A stretch of DNA of 64,000 nt. Source: an uncultured Clostridia bacterium. GTDB taxonomy: Bacteria > Bacillota > Clostridia > Christensenellales > Aristaeellaceae. The first letter of the stretch is position 1. Each line of letters opens with the position of its first letter. Shown piece after piece: positions 37,589 through 45,961 of the stretch. The stretch spans positions 1 through 64,000 of the forward strand of contig CAMVHE010000002.1 of assembly GCA_947167215.1 (NCBI GenBank), given 5' to 3'. The position numbers and the translations under genes were made by a program. The notes below the pieces were generated by a model that saw only the letters and a program-made list of their open reading frames with translations, ran no database searches and was not told the DNA's origin.

Positions 37589-38287
37589 ATGAAAAAGGTT
37601 GGAATGATCCTGTGTCTCCTGCTGACAGTTTTCTTTACGGCAGCGCTGGCAGACGGAGAACTGTCTGTCACCCAGACTGCCTGCAGTATTGTTTCTTCAG
37701 GAGAGACTTGCTTTATTTACTGTTATGCCCAGGTGCACAATAACACCAGTCAGGTGGTCAGTTTACACCAGGGGACCCTTACGCTGATGGAAGGCAATAC
37801 GCTGATTGCTGCCGAGGATGTGGGCAGAATGTGGCCTGCATTCCTGAACGGAGGGATGGACGGCTTTCTGTTTGATGTGGTGACCCTGGAATCCGAAAAT
37901 GGAGAACCGATCAATGCACCGGGCATTACCGCTGTCAACTATGATCTCAGCATACTGCCGCGGGACGCGGGTTCCGGCAATTTTTACCTGGACAGTACGG
38001 GAGAAATTACCGAACATGAGCACGGCGCGCTGGATGTTGAGTGTTACATTGAAAACCATGGAGAGGGTACTGCCTGGAGTCCTACCGTCACATGCTCTCT
38101 CTATACCAGCGGCGGTTCCATGATCTATGCGGATGCCATAACCCTGGATGATGTTGGGGTGCTGGCAGGAGAAGGCATGGGAGTTCGTTTTCACATCAGC
38201 AGCATTCTGAATGCTCAGTGGCATGATTATGGCGCATATCCGGCAGAAGTCCGGATTCAGGCGACTTACCGGGATGAACAAGACTGA
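37589..38287 (+). CDS. Secreted protein of unknown function (FxLYD-like beta-sandwich)
   Basis: Signal peptide MKKVGMILCLLLTVFFTAALA; CFIYCYAQVHNNTSQVVSLHQGTLTLMEGN pattern. Confidence 0.65.
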   Translation: MKKVGMILCLLLTVFFTAALADGELSVTQTACSIVSSGETCFIYCYAQVHNNTSQVVSLHQGTLTLMEGNTLIAAEDVGRMWPAFLNGGMDGFLFDVVTLESENGEPINAPGITAVNYDLSILPRDAGSGNFYLDSTGEITEHEHGALDVECYIENHGEGTAWSPTVTCSLYTSGGSMIYADAITLDDVGVLAGEGMGVRFHISSILNAQWHDYGAYPAEVRIQATYRDEQD

Positions 38288-38303
38288 CAAGAGGAAGAAA
38301 ACC

Positions 38304-39023
38304 ATGGAAAAGAAGACCATTTATTCGGGAATGCCTTTTATCTGCGGCGGAGTGGGTGTTTTGCTCTATGCGCTTGTTTTCGGCATCGGCTCGGTGCCAA
38401 GCTATCCCATCGCAGCAATTGTGGGGGTGGCAGCTTATTTCCTTGGGAAGCGCGTTTTTCCGGACCAGGTCATTGAAGTGGAAGCAGCACCGAAGTCAGG
38501 AAACGCGGAAGTGGATGCGCTGATTATGGAAGCCAGGGATCAGCTCCTGAGAATCTCCGAGGCAAATGCAGCCATTGCGGATCCGCAGCTTTCTGCACAG
38601 ATTGACGATATCAGTCTGACCTGTAAGGAGATTCTGCAGCGGCTTGAAGAACAGCCGAACCGCATGAATGAGCTGAGGACCTTCCTCCGCTATTATCTGC
38701 CGACGACGGAAAAACTCCTTGCGGCGAGGGCAAAACTGGAATCGGATGCTGCATCCGGCCACAACGGGGAAGTTATTTCCCGCATCCATGAAGCAGTGAA
38801 CCAGGTGCAGTCTGCGTTCCACAAGCAGCTGGAAGCCCTGAATGCATATCGTTTCCTTGATCTTGAGAGTGAAATGGATGTGCTGACCAGCATGCTGAAG
38901 AGCGACGGGCTTACCGGGGAAGCAGAGGATATCCCCGATGTTACCGAAGGACTCCAACAGGAAGCCGAAGAAAAGGTGGAAGATCCTTTTTCCGGTCTGT
39001 TTGCTAAGGGAGATAAAGGATGA
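38304..39023 (+). CDS. XpaC-like (5-bromo-4-chloroindolyl phosphate hydrolysis) family protein
   Basis: Two N-terminal TMs, then ARDQLLRISEANAAIADPQLSAQIDDISLTCKEILQRLEEQPNRMNELRTFLRYYLPTTEKLLAA; adjacent to TelA. Confidence 0.8.
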   Translation: MEKKTIYSGMPFICGGVGVLLYALVFGIGSVPSYPIAAIVGVAAYFLGKRVFPDQVIEVEAAPKSGNAEVDALIMEARDQLLRISEANAAIADPQLSAQIDDISLTCKEILQRLEEQPNRMNELRTFLRYYLPTTEKLLAARAKLESDAASGHNGEVISRIHEAVNQVQSAFHKQLEALNAYRFLDLESEMDVLTSMLKSDGLTGEAEDIPDVTEGLQQEAEEKVEDPFSGLFAKGDKG

Positions 39024-39970
39024 GCGAGTTTTCACAGCTTGCGCTGGTGCCGGAGCAGGGCATTGAGCCGAAAAAGGAGCAGCTGGATCGGGAAATGCAG
39101 CAGCGCATCGAAGAGACAGCTGCCCGGCTGAACATCCGGGACAGCGGCAGTGTGCTGGCATTTGGGGCAAAAGCACAGAAGGAAATGGGACGTTTCTCCG
39201 ATTTGGCACTGGCACAGATGCTGAAAAGCGATATCAAGCCGCTGGACAGTGTGATGAAAACCCTGACGGATGCCATCCGTTCCTGTTCTTTCAGCAGTGT
39301 ATCCAAGGGATTTCTCAAAAAACTATTTGGCAATGGAACCTCACTGGCAGATCTCCGGCTGACCTATGAAGCGGCAGAACCGCAGATTAACCGCTGTGCA
39401 GATGAACTGACGGACCGCAGGGTTGCCCTGCTCCGGGATTCAGCTCTGCTGGACCGGCTTTATGGGCGCAATGAGGAACTGTACCGGGAACTGTGCTCTC
39501 TGCTCGTGATCGGAGATGAGGCGCTCAGACAGGCCCGAACGTCGGGAGTGCCTGAGCATGCGCTTACCCAGATGGAACGGAGAATGCAGGATCTGAGGAC
39601 GACACGGATGGCAAGTACTCAGCTTGCTGCACAGATCCGCATGATTCAGAGCAATGATCAGCTGACCTGTGAGCGGCTTCAGAGTACGCTGGAAGTGACG
39701 ATACCGCTCTGGAAGGCACAGATGGCGACTGCGCTGGGACTTGCCCGGGCAAACGAGTCTCTGCAGAGACAGAAACAGGCAAGCGGCATGGCGGCACGGG
39801 GCGTGCGCGATACCGCTGCGGACATGCGGCGGCAGACCGGAAAACTGGCGAAAAATGTACAGGAAAGCGATCAGGAACGGGCAGAGGAAATCGCAGAGAC
39901 GCTCCTGAACGAGCTGGATGAAATCGAGAAATCGCTGAAAGAGCAGGAGCAACTGCGTCAGGGAATGTAA
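39020..39970 (+). CDS. TelA-like toxic anion resistance protein
   Basis: DSGSVLAFGAKAQKEMGRFSDLALAQM...RMIQSNDQLTCERLQSTLEVTIPLWKAQMATALGL. Confidence 0.88.
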   Translation: MSEFSQLALVPEQGIEPKKEQLDREMQQRIEETAARLNIRDSGSVLAFGAKAQKEMGRFSDLALAQMLKSDIKPLDSVMKTLTDAIRSCSFSSVSKGFLKKLFGNGTSLADLRLTYEAAEPQINRCADELTDRRVALLRDSALLDRLYGRNEELYRELCSLLVIGDEALRQARTSGVPEHALTQMERRMQDLRTTRMASTQLAAQIRMIQSNDQLTCERLQSTLEVTIPLWKAQMATALGLARANESLQRQKQASGMAARGVRDTAADMRRQTGKLAKNVQESDQERAEEIAETLLNELDEIEKSLKEQEQLRQGM

Positions 39971-39982
39971 GGGGGAAACAGC

Positions 39983-40588
39983 ATGGCAGCAATGGCTCAG
40001 GAAAAACAGAAAAAGACAGAGTCTTACAGCGAAACGGCCACCGGGGCGGCAAATTCCAGTCAGCAGCCCAAAAAGACGGTTTCCCGTAAGGTGGGAATTG
40101 TCATCATGGCGGTGATGCTGGTTCTTTCCCTGTTCATAGGCAATTTCAGGGCATTGCAGAAGGCAACTCCCACCGCTTTCCTGCGGCAGGGAGATGTAAA
40201 GTCCATTGTGGAAGACCGGGCGAATGCGGCGACCAATGCAATGACCGTTGCAAAGCGTTCTTCCGCGGATACGCTGTATATCAATGCAGTGGAAAGTGCC
40301 AATAAGGCCTTCTCCTCCGCCAAAACGGCGAGGGAACTGAGCAGAGCCAACCAGGAACTGACGGCTGCAGTCAGCGAAGCGGTGGCAGAGGCACAGAAGA
40401 CCCTGTCCGCAGACGATCAGAAGATGCTGACGCGGGCAATGGATACGTTTACGGAGCAGGGAAGTTTCCTGCGGCAGGAAGCCAGAGAGTACAACAGCCG
40501 GGCAGAAAAGGCAGTTAAACTTTATGAGAGTCTTCCTACCCGCTTTCTGCTGAGTGAACCGGATTATTATGAGGGCATCTCTCAGTGA
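39983..40588 (+). CDS. LemA-like membrane protein
   Basis: Single N-terminal TM; EYNSRAEKAVKLYESLPTRFLL LemA-like C-terminus; next to the TPM-domain gene. Confidence 0.7.
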   Translation: MAAMAQEKQKKTESYSETATGAANSSQQPKKTVSRKVGIVIMAVMLVLSLFIGNFRALQKATPTAFLRQGDVKSIVEDRANAATNAMTVAKRSSADTLYINAVESANKAFSSAKTARELSRANQELTAAVSEAVAEAQKTLSADDQKMLTRAMDTFTEQGSFLRQEAREYNSRAEKAVKLYESLPTRFLLSEPDYYEGISQ

Positions 40589-40851
40589 GAAGCATTTTTG
40601 ACGGATGGGACAGGGAAACCCTGACACAGCTTTACGGGATTGTGACAGGTTCCCCGACAGGACTGGTTGCCCTGGTGGCCCTCCTTCTCATTTTTGTTTT
40701 GCTGGTGGTGCTTATCGGCTTATATGTATCCCATCGGGTTTCCGGCTTCTATATCCGGATTCAGCAGGAAGAAGAAGATGCCAGACGGGAGGAAGAAGAA
40801 CGGGAAGCAGAGGATTCCCGGGAGGACGCGGACAGGGGGGACGATGCATGA
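40585..40851 (+). CDS. Small single-TM protein with Glu/Asp/Arg-rich tail
   Basis: GTG start; TM VALVALLLIFVLLVVLIGLYV; overlaps both neighbours by 4 nt. Confidence 0.65.
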   Translation: MRSIFDGWDRETLTQLYGIVTGSPTGLVALVALLLIFVLLVVLIGLYVSHRVSGFYIRIQQEEEDARREEEEREAEDSREDADRGDDA

Positions 40852-41843
40852 AAAAGATTGCAACAGTAGTATTTGCCTTGCTGGTCATGCTGGCCCTGAC
40901 AACAGGTGCCCTGGCCAAGGTGCCGGCAAAGCCCAGTACCTTTTCTTATATTGTAGACTATACGGATACGGTTTCCGCACGAAACCAGACAATCATCGGG
41001 GAATATGGCGAGGCTCTGAGAGAAGCAACGGGCTATTCCGTTGTGGGAGTGGTAGTCAATTTCCTGGATGGAATGGAAGCGGCGGATTATGCAACGGATA
41101 TCATCAATCAGTGGGGCATCGGCAGTGCAAGCGAGGATGACGGTGTGGTCGTTCTGCTGGCTGTCGGGGACCGGCAAATTCAGATCGGTACAGGCTCCGG
41201 CATTGACAGAGTGCTGACGGCTGCCCGATGCGGTGAACTGATTGATAATAATCTTGATTATTTTGCAGATAATAAGTTTGATCAGGGCATGGCTTCCCTC
41301 TATGTGGATGTCTGCAACTATCTCGCCTCAGCCCGGGGCAAGACACTGAATGTTTCAGGAAGCAGTACAAATTACAGCGGAGCATCCGATCCGCAGACCA
41401 GCAGCGAAGGAGGCGATGGCGTGGGCATTTTTTCGACGATCATTACCCTTCTGATCATTTATTTTATTGTGAGCGCCGTTATCAATGGTCTTTCCCGGAA
41501 TCGCGGCGGCGGTGGCTGCCTCAACTGGCTTTTCATGGGATGGCTGTTTAACCGCGGCAACCGCAGATCAAACCGGAATCCTCCAAGGCCGCCGATGGGC
41601 GGTTATCGCAATCCGCCGAGGCCCTCCAGCCGCGGAACACGGAATCCTCCGAGGCCAAGTGCCCCCAGGTCAAGGAATACCACATCCCGTCCCTCCAGCC
41701 GGAGTCCCTTTGGAGGAAGCGGCAGCTCCTTTGGCGGCAGCAGTTCGAGAAGCGGCAGTTCCTTTGGCGGCGGCAGTTCGAGGAGTGGCGGTTCCTTTGG
41801 CGGCGGCTCTTCACGGGGCGGCGGCGCAGGAAGAAAATTTTAA
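40848..41843 (+). CDS. TPM-domain (YgcG-type) protein with Arg-Pro and Gly-Ser repeat tail
   Basis: Signal peptide MKKIATVVFALLVMLALTTGALA; YIVDYTDTVSARNQTIIGEYGEALREATGYSVVGVVVNFLDG...DDGVVVLLAVGDRQIQIGTGSGID; tail (RNPPRP)n, (SSFGGGSSRSG)n. Confidence 0.85.
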   Translation: MKKIATVVFALLVMLALTTGALAKVPAKPSTFSYIVDYTDTVSARNQTIIGEYGEALREATGYSVVGVVVNFLDGMEAADYATDIINQWGIGSASEDDGVVVLLAVGDRQIQIGTGSGIDRVLTAARCGELIDNNLDYFADNKFDQGMASLYVDVCNYLASARGKTLNVSGSSTNYSGASDPQTSSEGGDGVGIFSTIITLLIIYFIVSAVINGLSRNRGGGGCLNWLFMGWLFNRGNRRSNRNPPRPPMGGYRNPPRPSSRGTRNPPRPSAPRSRNTTSRPSSRSPFGGSGSSFGGSSSRSGSSFGGGSSRSGGSFGGGSSRGGGAGRKF

Positions 41844-41865
41844 GCGGCATTCAGCCGCTTTTTTT
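41843..41865 (+). terminator. Rho-independent terminator
   Basis: AGCGGC-ATTCA-GCCGCT followed by TTTTTTT. Confidence 0.85.
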
Positions 41866-41910
41866 CTGTACATGGGAAGAAATAAAAATGCTCATTCGTA
41901 TTATTAGAGG

Positions 41911-42435
41911 ATGGGAGTGAGATCTTTGGAAAGTAGCGCACAGAATTCCGGCGTTAAGCCGGATTTTGAAACGCTGTATCAGCAATATGGTACGGAAGTA
42001 TTGCGAACTGCCTATTTCTATCTTGGAGATCGCGGACGTGCGGAAGATGTATGCCAGGAAGTATTTGTCAAGTACTGGGGACATGAGAAGGAAGTGCTTC
42101 CCGGAAAAGAAAAAGCCTGGCTGATGACCGTGACCATCAACCAGTGCCGGGATCTGTGGCGGAGTGCCTGGCTGAAGCGTGTGGTACTTGGACCGCCGAC
42201 CATGGAACTCATTCCCAGTGAAAAAGACATCATTGAAGAACGACAGGAAAAAGAGGAACTGATGGGAGCCGTTCAGAAGCTGCCCCAGCAGTTTCGGGAA
42301 GTGGTTCTGCTGTTTTATTATCAGGGATTTGGCATCAGTGAAGTAGCAAAGATTCTCGGGATATCGGAAGGAACGGTTGCGAGCCGGTTGTCCCGGGCAC
42401 GCAGTAAGCTGGAGAAAGCGCTGAAGGAGGTGTGA
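41911..42435 (+). CDS. ECF-type RNA polymerase sigma factor
   Basis: FETLYQQYGTEVLRTAYFYLGDRGRAEDVCQEVFVKYW; LPQQFREVVLLFYYQGFGISEVAKILGISEGTVASRLSRARSKLEKAL. Confidence 0.92.
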   Translation: MGVRSLESSAQNSGVKPDFETLYQQYGTEVLRTAYFYLGDRGRAEDVCQEVFVKYWGHEKEVLPGKEKAWLMTVTINQCRDLWRSAWLKRVVLGPPTMELIPSEKDIIEERQEKEELMGAVQKLPQQFREVVLLFYYQGFGISEVAKILGISEGTVASRLSRARSKLEKALKEV

Positions 42436-42438
42436 GAG

Positions 42439-43368
42439 ATGGAAAGCAAACTGGAAAATCTGCATGTGGTAACCGATGAAATGCTGGGCGGCATGAAGGC
42501 GGACGATGCAATGTACTGGCGTATCCGGCATCAGGCAGCTGAACGCCAGGCCGTAAACCGACGGCCTGTATACAGGAAGGGTGCCGTATATGCTCTTGCT
42601 GCTATGATCCTGGTCATGGTGGCGGTAGTTCCGCTGGTTCTGAACCGGAAGCCTTCGGTGACAAAAATCCCGGAGATTCAGACAATTGCAGCAGGCGGAC
42701 CGGATGAGACCATTTCTCCGGAAGAAAATGGGGTTGTCTCCGAATTGACGGCGACCCTTATCACGAATATTTCGGAAGGAAATACACTGTTTGAGGAAAT
42801 AGGAGAAGAGTATCCGGTTATCGTCCGGGACGGACGGGTCTATCGTATGCTCAAAAAAACCGCCGGTTTTCCAACTGGCGGAAAAGGGAACGAACTGTAT
42901 GAGATTTCCCTGTTTACCGAATACCCATCCATGGAGATTGCCATGGAGCAGACTGGCGCTTACAGCAACGTTGCATCCGTCGGTGCCAAGGTTTATGCGG
43001 CAGAAGGTCTCTCCGATCTGATGGTGGTTATTGCGGAAGTTAACGGGGAAGACCGTGCTTTCGAGAGAATCAGCTATTGCGGATTGGGACCGGGCGGACT
43101 GGGTCTGGAAGATGTGCTGGATATTCGGGACAAAGTGACCAGCATTTCCCTGGAAGGCCACAGGACGCTGGAAGGGGAAGAGGCGCAAAAAGCCATTCAG
43201 ACGCTGCTGGATGAGGCCATTCTTCAGGATGAAGACCCCGAACCCGGAAGCCAGGGACTGCGCATCACGCTGTCAGACGGCCTGACACTGCAGCTGACAT
43301 GCTCGGGTACACAGATTATCGGCTGCGGTGCCTGGTCCTGTTCACCTTTTTTTGCTCTGGTGCGTTAA
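42439..43368 (+). CDS. Putative cognate anti-sigma factor / membrane protein
   Basis: Directly after the ECF sigma gene; cytoplasmic N-terminus, one TM (AVYALAAMILVMVAVVPLVL), extracytoplasmic C-terminus. Confidence 0.7.
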   Translation: MESKLENLHVVTDEMLGGMKADDAMYWRIRHQAAERQAVNRRPVYRKGAVYALAAMILVMVAVVPLVLNRKPSVTKIPEIQTIAAGGPDETISPEENGVVSELTATLITNISEGNTLFEEIGEEYPVIVRDGRVYRMLKKTAGFPTGGKGNELYEISLFTEYPSMEIAMEQTGAYSNVASVGAKVYAAEGLSDLMVVIAEVNGEDRAFERISYCGLGPGGLGLEDVLDIRDKVTSISLEGHRTLEGEEAQKAIQTLLDEAILQDEDPEPGSQGLRITLSDGLTLQLTCSGTQIIGCGAWSCSPFFALVR

Positions 43369-44732
43369 AGGCGCTCCCAATTTAATAGTTTTCTTACGGA
43401 AGAAAAATCCGTACTGGCGAGGCGGCGAGTGGTTAGCTCGGCCTCGCCTTTTTGGTTGTCATAAGGGTCATGCCGCGCATACTGCATGGGAGGATCAAAG
43501 TGCTGCTGATAATCCGTTGCAAAAGGCAGGCGCCAGGGATCCAGATTGGCCGAGAAGAAATTCCAGGCAGTAAGATCGCCGCGGCGGTATGCAGATCCGC
43601 CCATGGAACAGTCACAGTAGAGCCAACCATAGGGTGCCACATAATACTGGGCCCAGTCATGGATGCCCACGTCTCCGGGCTCGGTATAGACTCCGGACTG
43701 CCACCTGGCGGGAATGCCGCAGATACGGCACAGGGTTATGAAGGTCAGGGCCTGAACGCCGCAGTCTCCCCGCAAATTCGAGGTGTAGTATTCGGGGATG
43801 CAGGGAAGAACCAGATAGGGGGGCATGAACCGGTAAGTGGCTTTTGTGGTAAGAAAATCATAAATTCTGCGTGCGATAATGAGGGGATTGGTTTCCGTAC
43901 CTTTGATTTCAGCTGCAAGGGCACGCAGATATGGTGAAAAGACAATGTGCGGTTCCAGCTGTTCCAGGTCCTCACTGTGTTCGTCCAGGATCACTTTTTC
44001 AGGCTGCGGATCTGCATAGGGAGCCGTAACGGTCCAGGAAAATTCGGCAGAAACGGAAAGACCTTCGCGATAGGGGACTTCCACCAGCGCCGTCCGCTGC
44101 CCGGCATTATCCGGAGCAATGTAGGTGGGTGCATCTGAAAAACTATTCAGGTTCACATCCGATACCTGAAAACCGGATACCGGCAGGGGAAGCCAGATCC
44201 GCACACGTTCCCCTTCGGAAATGGCATCGGAATGCACTTTGAAGGTTTCCTGAAGCGTAAAACGGATCTTTGCCTTGCCGTCTTTTTTCATGGCGGCAAT
44301 CATTTTTGCCTGATTCTGGTGGCTCTCTGCGGGATCGACATGGTATTCGGGATCCGTGCATCGCGCAGCATAATCGGAACGGGTTTTGAGCAGTGTATCG
44401 ACGGCACTGTCAATATAACGGACTTCCCCGCCGATGAGCCGCCAGTCCAGCGTACGGTCATCGATGAGGGGCTGCAGTTCTTCCTCCGAAAAGTCGGGGA
44501 TTTTTTCCCGGAGCTGTGAAAGCAGTGCATCCCGGGAGTCCGTATAGTTAAGGACATGCTCTTCAGCGCATAACAGCAGGTAATTCAGACGGCGCTTCAG
44601 AGCTTCCGGAGTTTTGGGATCAGCTGTACGCAGGGAAATAAGGCGGCGCATCTCCTCAAAATGACCGGAGACATAGCAGGCTTCGATGTCGTTTGGCAGC
44701 GGATATGCCAGGTAGGAAAGATCAATATGCAT
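43365..44732 (-). CDS. Transglutaminase-like (cysteine protease fold) domain protein
   Basis: LRGDCGVQALTFITLCRICGIPARWQSGVYTEPGDVGIHDWAQYYVAPYGWLYCDCSMGG: Cys-His-Asp pattern. Start at ATG 44732 with RBS GGAGG. Confidence 0.85.
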   Translation of the reverse strand: MHIDLSYLAYPLPNDIEACYVSGHFEEMRRLISLRTADPKTPEALKRRLNYLLLCAEEHVLNYTDSRDALLSQLREKIPDFSEEELQPLIDDRTLDWRLIGGEVRYIDSAVDTLLKTRSDYAARCTDPEYHVDPAESHQNQAKMIAAMKKDGKAKIRFTLQETFKVHSDAISEGERVRIWLPLPVSGFQVSDVNLNSFSDAPTYIAPDNAGQRTALVEVPYREGLSVSAEFSWTVTAPYADPQPEKVILDEHSEDLEQLEPHIVFSPYLRALAAEIKGTETNPLIIARRIYDFLTTKATYRFMPPYLVLPCIPEYYTSNLRGDCGVQALTFITLCRICGIPARWQSGVYTEPGDVGIHDWAQYYVAPYGWLYCDCSMGGSAYRRGDLTAWNFFSANLDPWRLPFATDYQQHFDPPMQYARHDPYDNQKGEAELTTRRLASTDFSSVRKLLNWERL

Positions 44733-44742
44733 AAGTACCTCC

Positions 44743-44770
44743 AAAAAAAGCTGCCACAGTTTGTGGCAGC
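44743..44770 (-). terminator. Rho-independent terminator downstream of the QueT-like gene
   Basis: Minus strand GCTGCCACA-AAC-TGTGGCAGC followed by TTTTTTT. Confidence 0.9.
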
Positions 44771-44848
44771 ATATGGCAATGGGACGTCAGGCAGACGGCG
44801 GGGCATCCTCATATGATAAAGCGGTCTGACCATGACGGGTATGCAGCG

Positions 44849-45349
44849 CTAGGACAACAGCTTTGGAGCGTATTTCTGGAGCGCTTTTACCAGTATGGTG
44901 CCAAAGAGATAGCAGGCGATGGCCTCTCCCACAGCAACAGACAGCATGCAAAGAGTCAGGGGCATCGCGGGTGCATAACAGACGTGGACGACAATGCCGA
45001 CCAGAATGCCGTTGGAAATCACGGGCATGGAGGCGGCAAGCCAGTAACGCTTGCGCAGAACAGAAGTCAGAACGGCAGCAAGCAGGGTAGCACATGTCCC
45101 TACCACAATGTCGACCATCATGGATCCGCCAAGAATATTGGCGAGCAGACAGCCAACGGTCACGCCCAGCACCGCCTCAGGCATCAGAATGGGAAGCAGA
45201 GTCAGCGCCTCGGAGACGCGGACCTGAATCTCTCCATAGCTGATAGGCGCCAGGAGCAGGGTAAGGACAGTGTACAGAGCGGCGATGATGGCTGCCCGTG
45301 TCAGAGAACGGGCATCTTGGGGGATATAACTGATTTTTTCCTTTTGCAT
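44849..45349 (-). CDS. queT: QueT transporter family (queuosine-precursor ECF S component)
   Basis: RAAIIAALYTVLTLLLAPISYGEIQVRVSEALTLLPILMPEAVLGVTVGCLLANILGG; supported by the preQ1-I-like leader. Confidence 0.88.
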   Translation of the reverse strand: MQKEKISYIPQDARSLTRAAIIAALYTVLTLLLAPISYGEIQVRVSEALTLLPILMPEAVLGVTVGCLLANILGGSMMVDIVVGTCATLLAAVLTSVLRKRYWLAASMPVISNGILVGIVVHVCYAPAMPLTLCMLSVAVGEAIACYLFGTILVKALQKYAPKLLS

Positions 45350-45460
45350 TGTTTACACCTTTCTGTACACTACAGGCAGTTATTCGACATTTCTGCGAAT
45401 ATGCCCCCCAGGAGAACAATGTCAAGAGGAGACAGTTTTAGGCGCAGAAAAAGCGCCGGC

Positions 45461-45500
45461 CCGTAGTTTTGTTTATAGACTGGATGGTTTCGAACAGTCT
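45461..45500 (-). ncRNA. preQ1-I riboswitch
   Basis: Minus strand AGACUG-UUCGAAACCAUC-CAGUCU-AUAAACAAAACUACGG: 6-bp P1, C/A-rich loop and A-rich pseudoknot tail like known preQ1-I aptamers; upstream of a QueT-like gene. Confidence 0.85.
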
Positions 45501-45520
45501 TGGCGAGGATGCCGGGCCGT

Positions 45521-45549
45521 ATTATAGCAAAAGGCCCCTTCCAATGCAA
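45521..45549 (-). promoter_or_regulatory. Sigma70-type promoter for the riboswitch-queT transcript
   Basis: Minus strand TTGCAT-17 nt-TATAAT, placing the start site ~15 nt before the aptamer. Confidence 0.75.
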
Positions 45550-45717
45550 GCGGATCCTGCAGTGGAAAAAATTCCCGGAGGGGAAAGATGGTTCCGGAAA
45601 AGCTCCTTTCCGGACGGGGCATCCCGGAGAAGAGGACATTCAGAATGAAATGCAGTCGAAATTCCTTCTGCGGGCAAAAGAAAAAGGAATCTGTCATGGG
45701 CAGCAGCAGAGTGGGAA

Positions 45718-45746
45718 TTGTGAAAGCACTGCAATTCTGGTAAAAT
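45718..45746 (+). promoter_or_regulatory. Sigma70-type promoter candidate
   Basis: TTGTGA-17 nt-TAAAAT upstream of the GT-C giant gene. Confidence 0.45.
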
Positions 45747-45790
45747 GTACGGGTGTCAAAAGCAGCAGCGGAAAACAGGCGAGGAAATAG

Positions 45791-45961
45791 ACTTCTTTGC
45801 TGAAGCATGGACAGCGCTGCTTTTCGGAGATCGATTTGGAAGCATGGGCGGCAGATCATCTGCGGCAGGGAGATTTTGCGGACCGGTACGGTGCAATCAG
45901 CCTGCTGAGAGAGAACCTGGAATGCAAAAGATTTTATAAAAGGCTAGGATGTTATCCGTGA
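45791..45961 (+). pseudogene. Possible GNAT acetyltransferase C-terminal remnant
   Basis: Open frame without start ending LLRENLECKRFYKRLGCYP*, similar to GNAT C-termini (..N..A..FYEKLGF). Confidence 0.35.

Noticed and set aside
41560-41840. Possible CRISPR or tandem-repeat array
   Set aside because: Repeats are short, imperfect and in frame with the coding tail; no spacer structure.
40605-41843. 412-aa ORF start for the TPM protein
   Set aside because: The first ~80 codons are out-of-frame reading of the small TM gene; real start is ATG 40848 with a signal peptide.
41851-43188. 445-aa minus-strand ORF
   Set aside because: Antisense to the ECF sigma/anti-sigma pair; no credible domains.
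45461-45500. tRNA T-loop (TTCGAAACC) on the minus strand
   Set aside because: No acceptor/anticodon stems; the motif is the loop of the preQ1-I-like aptamer.
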